Shown: positions 44,599 through 49,645 of the stretch, one piece after another
How the letters are laid out: every line of letters begins with the position of its first letter
Position numbering within the stretch: position 1 is the first letter of the stretch
Source of the DNA: a bacterium
Lineage (GTDB): Bacteria; Hinthialibacterota; Hinthialibacteria; Hinthialibacterales; Hinthialibacteraceae
Assembly (NCBI GenBank): GCA_016125385.1
Contig: WGLV01000067.1
Span: 1-49,645, forward strand
DNA length: 49,645 nt
Direction: 5' to 3'
Made by a program: the position numbers and the translations under genes
The notes under the pieces: generated by a model
What the model was told of the DNA's origin: nothing
Database searches by the model: none
Seen by the model: the letters and a program-made list of their open reading frames with translations, nothing else

Positions 44599-45279
44599 CT
44601 AGCCGGCGTTCTCCAGCACGACGCCTTCATCGGCCAGCTTCTGAAAATACGCCGCCGAATCTTCCTTGAATTTCGCGTCGCAACCCGGGCAGCAGAAATA
44701 GACTTTCTTGCCGTCGATCACCGCGCTTACGTCTTTCTGAATGGGTTCGCCGGAGATCGGGCATTTCGTCTGCGCGATCGTCAACACGATGGGCGCCTGC
44801 TTGCTTTCCATCAGTTTGGCCATGCCTTTCTCTGGGTCTTTCTCAAAGGCGGCGGCGCAATCGGGGCAGCAGAACTTCACCAGCGCGTTGTTTTTCACCA
44901 CCCAGATGTCTGCGTTCACGGCTTCGCCTGACATCGGGCATTTCGTCTGTGTGGTGAATCCTTCCGCCAGTTTCGGTTCTTCGCCTTTTTCGCGAAGTTT
45001 CATCAGGGCGGTCAATGGATCTTTTTCCACAGCTTTGGCGCAGTTGGGGCAGCAGGTGCCGATTTTATATCCCATCACTACCGCGCCGTTGTCTCCCACG
45101 ACCGGCTTACCGCTCAGTGGACAAACCGTTTGCTCCTTCAGATCGCCGATTTTTTCCACAGCGGCTTTGATGGCGTCTTTCGCCGCGTCGTCCCCCGCGT
45201 TTTCCGCCGCGAACAGAAACGGCGCGCTGAGCGCGACCGCCAGACCGCATACAACGATTCCTGTCAACAACTTTTTCAT
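44599..45279 (-). CDS. Exported triple TRASH/YHS-like protein, second locus
   Basis: 226 residues. A signal peptide (MKKLLTGIVVCGLAVALSAP) ends near LFAAE. Three modules follow, each C-P-x-SG ... about 20-22 residues ... CC-P-x-C: CPLSGKPV...GTCCPNC, CPMSGEAV...KFCCPDC, CPISGEPI...YFCCPGC, followed by a short helix (EKDPEKGM). The same Cys plan as the protein at 7496-8257, but without the Met/His-rich patch or His-rich tail. Modules of this type bind metal ions, often near copper pumps, yet this copy stands away from the metal island, next to the sdh operon. It has its own promoter candidate and terminator. Periplasmic metal binding is the likely role; delivery to a respiratory enzyme is speculative. 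Confidence 0.82.
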   Translation of the reverse strand: MKKLLTGIVVCGLAVALSAPFLFAAENAGDDAAKDAIKAAVEKIGDLKEQTVCPLSGKPVVGDNGAVVMGYKIGTCCPNCAKAVEKDPLTALMKLREKGEEPKLAEGFTTQTKCPMSGEAVNADIWVVKNNALVKFCCPDCAAAFEKDPEKGMAKLMESKQAPIVLTIAQTKCPISGEPIQKDVSAVIDGKKVYFCCPGCDAKFKEDSAAYFQKLADEGVVLENAG

Positions 45280-45328
45280 CAGGACGTCTCCTTTTCTTTT
45301 GAACTCAAGATTGATGCCGTATCCGTTG

Positions 45329-45357
45329 ATTGTACGTTTATCGCTTAATTATCACAA
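45329..45357 (-). promoter_or_regulatory. Candidate sigma-70-type promoter of the TRASH-like gene
   Basis: On the minus strand: TTGTGA, a 17-base spacer, TACAAT, ending 50 bases before the ATG at 45279. The remainder of the divergent spacer (45358-45637) is AT-rich and presumably holds the sdh promoter, which was not resolved. Confidence 0.45.
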
Positions 45358-45637
45358 AATTTCTAAAAATAATAAAGTATAAACTTCCGCATTCTCCTAA
45401 ACGAACCGTCTCCCCGCCGGGTAACGGTTCTTCGTTGCCCTCGAATTCCGCCAATTCAATAATGCGCTCCATACCGATCGGATTGTGAGATTCGATGGTT
45501 TGATCAAACACTTTAGTGATCAAGGTAGGCAGGTTGCAATCCCGAAATAAATTCATTACAATCACCAGTGGCTTTGTCGTTCAAATCGCCGAAACGCGTC
45601 TTTTGTTATTTAGCTATTTAACCAATGAGGAACGGAT

Positions 45638-46270
45638 ATGTCAGAATCCAACTCAGCCCCTTTTCTCCTCCGCCGATTTCAATCCCTGCTGGGTATCATT
45701 CCCGTGGGCGCTTTTTTCGCCGAACACGCCTTCACGAATGGGCTGGCCTTTTTTCAGGGTATGGAACATTGGGATGAAGCCGTCGCCTTCATTAACGGCC
45801 TCCCCTTGTTGTTGTTCATGGAAATCTTCCTGATCGGCGTTCCCATAATCCTCCACGCGCTGATCGGCATCTACATCTGGATCTTCTGTGAGACCAACGT
45901 CCAGCATTACGGCTATTTTCGCAACTGGCTTTACACGCTTCAGCGCTGGACGGGGATCATCGCCATCGTCTTCATTGGGTATCACGTCTACAAACTGCGC
46001 ATCGAGTGGCATTACACCACCGATCTGCACATCGTCAATTCGGGTTACGTCGCCGCTTATTTTCATGAGCTCTGGCACGTGATCTTCTACTTTGTCGGCA
46101 TCTCCGCCGCAACCTTCCACTTCGCCAACGGCTTATGGAACTTCGGCGTGAAATGGGGAATCACGGTGGGCGAACGCGCGCAGGTGATCTCCTGCTACAT
46201 TTGCACCGCGATCGGCGTCGCCGTTTACGTCTTCTTTATGGCGTCCTTATACGCTTTCACCACCGCCTGA
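45638..46270 (+). CDS. sdhC: Succinate dehydrogenase cytochrome b558 subunit
   Basis: 210 residues; GAGG seven bases before the ATG. Five membrane helices. Four His at positions 30 (FFAEHAF), 73 (ILHALIG), 116 (IGYHVYK) and 161 (TFHFANGLW) match in spacing the two heme-ligand pairs of B. subtilis SdhC. This is the single-subunit, two-heme type of complex II membrane anchor (no SdhD), generally linked to menaquinone. First gene of sdhC-sdhA-sdhB. The subunit passes electrons to the quinone pool at the inner membrane. Confidence 0.95.
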   Translation: MSESNSAPFLLRRFQSLLGIIPVGAFFAEHAFTNGLAFFQGMEHWDEAVAFINGLPLLLFMEIFLIGVPIILHALIGIYIWIFCETNVQHYGYFRNWLYTLQRWTGIIAIVFIGYHVYKLRIEWHYTTDLHIVNSGYVAAYFHELWHVIFYFVGISAATFHFANGLWNFGVKWGITVGERAQVISCYICTAIGVAVYVFFMASLYAFTTA

Positions 46271-46293
46271 AACCGGATAGGAGCATTGATATC

Positions 46294-48165
46294 ATGGCAC
46301 AATCGCGTTTTATCGTTGTTGGAGGCGGACTGGCTGGCTTGATGACCGTCATCAAACTGGCGGAAGCGGGCAATCAGGTCGATCTCTTTTCCGTGGTTCC
46401 CGTCAAACGGTCTCACTCCGTCTGCGCCCAGGGCGGCATTAACGGCGCCGTCAATACCAAGGGAGAGGGCGACTCCCCCGAGACCCACTTTTACGACACC
46501 GTCAAAGGCGGCGACTTTCTCGCTCATCAGCCTTTCTGCAAGGATATGTGTTATCAGGGACCGGCCATCATCTATCTGATGGACCGCATGGGCGTCCCCT
46601 TTAACCGGACTAATGAAGGCCTGCTCGATTTCCGCCGCTTCGGCGGAACGCTGTATAACCGCACCGCGTTCGCCGGCGCCACCACCGGCCAGCAGCTGCT
46701 CTACGCTCTCGACGAACAGGTCCGCCGCTTTGAAGCGGACGGTCTCGTCAATAAATATGAACGCTATGAATTTCTCGGCGTGGTGAAGGATTCCAACGGT
46801 TCCTGCCGGGGCATCGTCGCCGTCGACATGGACACGCTGGAAATCAAATCGTTCAAGGCCGACGCCGTCGCGCTTGCCACCGGCGGCCCCGGTCTGGTGT
46901 ATGGCCGCTCGACCAACTCGATGATCAACACTGGCTCCGCCGCTTCATCCGTCTATCAGGATGGCGCCAAATACGCCAACGGCGAGTTCATTCAGATTCA
47001 CCCCACCGCGATCCCCGGAACCGACAAACTGCGCCTGATGTCCGAGTCGGCGCGCGGCGAGGGCGGCCGCGTCTGGGTTCCCAAACAGAAGGGCGATTCC
47101 CGCCCGCCGCGCCAGATCTCCGCGAATGAACGCTGGTACTTCCTCGAAGAAAAATACCCTCGATTCGGCAACCTGGTCCCGCGCGACATCGCCGCGCAGG
47201 AAATCTATAACGTCTGCGTCAATGAAGGCTACGGGCTCGGCGGTGGAAACATGGTCTATCTCGACCTCACCCACATCCCCCGCGAACAGCTCGACAAAAA
47301 ACTGTTCGGCATCATGGAGATTTACGAGAAATTCGCGGGTGACGATCCCCGCGACGTCCCCATGAAAATCTTCCCGGCGGTCCATTACAGCATGGGCGGC
47401 CTCTGGGTCGATTACGAACGTACGCCCGACGGTTTCCTCGACCGCAAGAGCCCTCGCGTTCACATGACCAACATTCCCGGTCTATACGCCGTCGGCGAGG
47501 TCGATTACCAGTATCACGGCGCCAATCGCCTCGGCGCCAACTCGCTGCTCTCCTGCCTCTTCGGCGGCATGGTGACCGGCCCCGCGATGATGGAATACGT
47601 CAAGAACCTCAACGGAGCCAGCGGCGATCAGCCCGGCTCGATTTACGACGACGCCGAGTCACGCTGGAAAGACCGCTTCAACCAGATTCTCGCAATGGAT
47701 GGCGAAGAAAACCCCTACCGTCTTCATCACGAAATGGGCGAACAGATGATTCGTACCTGCACCATCGTTCGCTTTAACAAGGCGCTGTCCGAAAACGAGG
47801 GATACCTGAACGGTCTCAGCGACCGCTGGAAGAAATGCAGCGTGCTGGATACCGGTATCACTCGCAACCAGTCGGCGTTGTTCATGAACCATCTCTGGAA
47901 CATGATCGAGCTCGCCAAGGTGATCAATAAGGGCGCCCTGCTTCGCGATGAGTGCCGGGGCAGCCATCTCAAGCCCGATCTGAAGATGGAGCAGCCCAAA
48001 GATCAGAATTCGCCGGAATACAAGGAATTTCTCGACAAGTGGCACAAACAGAATGATGAGTGGCTTAAAACCACCATCGCTCAATGGTCGGACGAGGGGC
48101 CGCAAATCTCGTATGAACCGGTCGACACCAGCATCATCAAGCCGATTCCGCGCCGTTACGACTGA
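46294..48165 (+). CDS. sdhA: Succinate dehydrogenase flavoprotein subunit
   Basis: 623 residues from the ATG at 46294 (MAQSRFIVVG), with AGGAG upstream; the longer open frame overlaps sdhC and is not used. FAD-binding VVGGGLAGLMT at the N-terminus, and the flavin-attaching His41 in RSHSVCAQGGING. Active-site region: IQIHPTAIPGTDKLRLMSES, ARGEGGRVWVP. C-terminal HGANRLGANSLLSCLFGG. Long, as in the B. subtilis/epsilon/Bacteroidetes-type enzymes. Oxidises succinate to fumarate (or the reverse) at the cytoplasmic face. Confidence 0.97.
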   Translation: MAQSRFIVVGGGLAGLMTVIKLAEAGNQVDLFSVVPVKRSHSVCAQGGINGAVNTKGEGDSPETHFYDTVKGGDFLAHQPFCKDMCYQGPAIIYLMDRMGVPFNRTNEGLLDFRRFGGTLYNRTAFAGATTGQQLLYALDEQVRRFEADGLVNKYERYEFLGVVKDSNGSCRGIVAVDMDTLEIKSFKADAVALATGGPGLVYGRSTNSMINTGSAASSVYQDGAKYANGEFIQIHPTAIPGTDKLRLMSESARGEGGRVWVPKQKGDSRPPRQISANERWYFLEEKYPRFGNLVPRDIAAQEIYNVCVNEGYGLGGGNMVYLDLTHIPREQLDKKLFGIMEIYEKFAGDDPRDVPMKIFPAVHYSMGGLWVDYERTPDGFLDRKSPRVHMTNIPGLYAVGEVDYQYHGANRLGANSLLSCLFGGMVTGPAMMEYVKNLNGASGDQPGSIYDDAESRWKDRFNQILAMDGEENPYRLHHEMGEQMIRTCTIVRFNKALSENEGYLNGLSDRWKKCSVLDTGITRNQSALFMNHLWNMIELAKVINKGALLRDECRGSHLKPDLKMEQPKDQNSPEYKEFLDKWHKQNDEWLKTTIAQWSDEGPQISYEPVDTSIIKPIPRRYD

Positions 48166-48274
48166 GGCGCGGCGTCTGGCGAGTTATCGCAGGGTGGGCA
48201 AGAGGCCGCCGCACCGGGAGGATCGCCCGCGGCGGGTACAATGTACGAAACGACGACGCATCGGAGGTTGATTG

Positions 48275-49021
48275 ATGTCATCCACCATTGAAGTCCATAT
48301 CAAACGCCAGAAAGAAGCCGGCAAGCAGCCGTATTGGGAGAAATTTCGCGTCCCGTATCAGGCGAGCATGAACGTCATCACCATCCTGCAGGAGATCCAG
48401 CGAAACCCCGTCACCACATCCGGTGAAAAGGTCGCTCCGGTCGCGTGGGATTGCAGCTGTCTCGAAGAAGTCTGCGGCGCCTGCACCATGGTCATTAACG
48501 GGCACGTCCGCCAGTCGTGCAGCGCACTGGTCGATAAACTCGAACAGCCCATCGTTCTCGAACCGATGCGCAAGTTTCCCGTCGTGCGCGACCTCGTGGT
48601 CAATCGCCAACGCATGTTCGAAAGTCTCAAAAAAATTCAGGCATGGACGGCTATCGACGGAACCTACGATCTTGGTCCCGCTGAAAAACAAGCGCCTCAA
48701 CACCAGCATGAACTTTACCTGTTCGCGCGATGCATGACGTGCGGATGCTGCGTCGACGCCTGCCCGCAATATACCCGCGAGGGTGATTTCGTCGGTCCCG
48801 CCGCGCTGGGTCAGGCGTATCTCTTCAATAACAACAAGTCGGCGCGCTTCCAGGCGGAAGAACGCCTCAACGCGTTGATGGGCGAGGGCGGCATTCAGGA
48901 TTGCGGCAACGCTCAGAACTGCGTTCGCGTCTGCCCCAAAGATATTCCGCTCACTCGCGCCATCGCCAAACTCAACGGAGCGACTATGGCTCAGTTCTTC
49001 AAAAACTTGTTGTTCAAATAA
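48275..49021 (+). CDS. sdhB: Succinate dehydrogenase iron-sulfur subunit
   Basis: 248 residues from the ATG at 48275; GGAGG lies eight bases upstream and the TTG codon just before it is not needed. [2Fe-2S] site CSCLEEVCGACTMVINGHVR...C. The C-terminal ferredoxin part has CMTCGCCVDACP and CGNAQNCVRVCPKDIPLT, serving the 4Fe-4S and 3Fe-4S clusters. It links flavin to heme. The phrase CGNAQNCV..CPK.IPLT is typical of the B. subtilis-like complex II. Separated from sdhA by about 110 bases; terminator follows. Confidence 0.96.
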   Translation: MSSTIEVHIKRQKEAGKQPYWEKFRVPYQASMNVITILQEIQRNPVTTSGEKVAPVAWDCSCLEEVCGACTMVINGHVRQSCSALVDKLEQPIVLEPMRKFPVVRDLVVNRQRMFESLKKIQAWTAIDGTYDLGPAEKQAPQHQHELYLFARCMTCGCCVDACPQYTREGDFVGPAALGQAYLFNNNKSARFQAEERLNALMGEGGIQDCGNAQNCVRVCPKDIPLTRAIAKLNGATMAQFFKNLLFK

Positions 49022-49087
49022 TCCTGATCAACCGGCGCCGCGTCATCTCTATTGACGCCGCTTGAAACGGTTCCAACGCAATCCCGA

Positions 49088-49118
49088 GACTCGCGAACCC
49101 CTCGCGGGTCTTTCTTTT
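49088..49118 (+). terminator. Rho-independent terminator of sdhCAB
   Basis: GACTCGCGA pairs with TCGCGGGTC (one T-G wobble), loop ACCCC, followed by TTTCTTTT. Confidence 0.7.
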
Positions 49119-49263
49119 GTGGATTTCCTGCTTTCGTAATTCAATAACCAAACGATTCCTCGTGATACAATCTCATACAGATCTTGCCTGTCCTGACTCA
49201 TACTAAAGAAAATCGCCGCGCTGCCACGCTCGTCGCTCCAATGTGGTGTGATTCTGAAAAACG

Positions 49264-49292
49264 CTGATATCTGCGCCAAATCGCCCTATAAT
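49264..49292 (+). promoter_or_regulatory. Candidate sigma-70-type promoter of the Uma2-type gene
   Basis: CTGATA, a 17-base spacer, then a perfect TATAAT at 49287-49292. The -10 box covers the upstream in-frame ATG at 49291, so translation must begin later, at 49330. Confidence 0.5.
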
Positions 49293-49329
49293 GTACTTAA
49301 AGCCTTTGATGGAAGCGGAGAGCCTTTCA

Positions 49330-49511
49330 ATGAACACCCAGACGCTGCAACGCCCTCTCAAATACACCTACGACGACTATCTTCAGTTGCCGGAAGAGAA
49401 GCGGTTTGAACTCATTCAGGGAGACCTCGTCATGGTTCCGTCGCCTTCAGAAGGGCATCAGGATATTTTGGGCCGCCTGTATATGTTGATTAACTCGTAT
49501 GTTGTTAGAAG
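49330..49511 (+). pseudogene. Uma2/DUF820-type nuclease-fold gene, cut by an insertion element
   Basis: The ATG at 49330 (MNTQTLQRPL) has GGAGAG upstream. About 61 residues match the start of Uma2/DUF820 proteins: YTYDDYLQLPEEKRFELIQG, LVMVPSPSEGHQ, LGRLYMLINSYV. The family has about 180-200 residues with a PD-(D/E)xK-like fold. After VVRS the frame enters IS sequence and stops at 49561-49563, so the catalytic core is missing here. The 3' part may remain beyond the element, outside the window. Function of the family is unsettled; many copies are typical of some lineages. Confidence 0.8.
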
Positions 49512-49645
49512 TGGACCCCGGAAGCTGGACAGTGGCCTAAGTGAATCTCCTGGGATACAGTAGGCTCAAACTGGAGCCGAGAAGGAGATGGAATCATGCG
49601 GCGTAAACGGCGGAATCATGCACCGGGTTTCAAGGCGAAAGTCGC
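49512..49645 (+). mobile_element. Left end of an IS3-family insertion sequence
   Basis: The sequence from 49512 (TGGACCCCGGAAGCTGGACA) resembles IS3-family terminal repeats of the TGACCCCGAAAGTTGGACA type and falls where the Uma2 similarity ends. An OrfA-type gene begins 84 bases in. The right end, target duplication and orfB are outside the window. Confidence 0.8.
49596..49645 (+). CDS. IS3-family transposase OrfA, N-terminal fragment
   Basis: Seventeen codons before the window edge: MRRKRRNHAPGFKAKVA, with AAGGAG upstream. This is the usual start of IS3-family OrfA (HTH_Tnp_1 type; compare RRNHSPEFKAKVA). Such proteins bind the element ends and, by programmed frameshift, are joined to OrfB. 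Cut by the right edge of the window. Confidence 0.85.
   Translation, partial: MRRKRRNHAPGFKAKV

Noticed and set aside
45338-45565. 75-residue minus-strand frame in the spacer before sdhC
   Set aside because: The product looks partly protein-like, but the start is GTG without a ribosome site and it overlaps the candidate promoter of the neighbouring gene. Not strong enough to call.

Overview
The window looks like the chromosome of a Gram-negative, respiring, probably environmental bacterium. The evidence is a type II secretion pseudopilus and secretin operon, two outer-membrane efflux lipoproteins, an RND pump, a Tat-signal protein and an sdhCAB operon with a five-helix b558-type SdhC. Base composition is moderately GC-rich. 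Very long secreted proteins with VNDAP modules, Pro/Thr-rich linkers and FG-GAP repeats, together with DUF362, FRG and Uma2 genes, recall candidate phyla and PVC/FCB-type lineages. The sequence alone does not fix the taxon. No rRNA, tRNA or CRISPR was recognised.

Layout. 1-5.6 kb: the 3' part of a giant modular surface protein (cadherin/Ig-like modules, a seven-blade propeller, a PT-rich linker, FG-GAP repeats). 5.9-21.2 kb: a metal-resistance island. Its leftward arm encodes a zinc-ribbon/CcmH-like protein, a His-rich DUF2231 membrane protein, a triple TRASH/YHS-like periplasmic protein, a small secreted repeat protein, a lone receiver protein, and a sigma-54 response regulator with its histidine kinase. 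Its rightward arm encodes a CusB-type adaptor with six metal-binding modules, a CusA-type pump with the Cu(I)/Ag(I) methionine triad, and two tandem TolC-type lipoproteins. 21.2-25.9 kb: a secreted protein with alternating Ig-like and carbohydrate-binding-like modules, a Tat-exported DUF362 protein and a small membrane protein. 25.9-30.1 kb, leftward: an FRG-domain protein, PurM, a 5-formyl-THF cyclo-ligase fused to TsaE, a membrane-anchored TPR protein and an FmdB-type zinc ribbon. 30.7-44.3 kb: a type II secretion operon in the order E-F-H-I-J-K-L-M-(C-like)-D plus one unknown gene. 44.6-45.3 kb: a second triple TRASH-like protein. 45.6-49.0 kb: sdhCAB. 49.3 kb to the end: a Uma2-type gene cut by the left end of an IS3-family element.

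The most interesting part is the metal island. Two sites built from the same word (GTGTGGCA with its complement TGCCAC) lie about 110-130 bp upstream of two sigma-54-like -24/-12 elements. One element precedes the kinase/regulator pair and the other precedes the receiver/TRASH/DUF2231 arm. This suggests that the regulator encoded here activates both leftward units, and perhaps the efflux operon, from enhancer sites. The efflux operon and the Cys-, His- and Met-rich exported proteins would then form one envelope copper/silver handling system. Other notable points are the cyclo-ligase-TsaE fusion, a secretin with about six N1-type domains, a type II operon with no visible GspG, and a GspI with Ser instead of Gly before the cleavage site.
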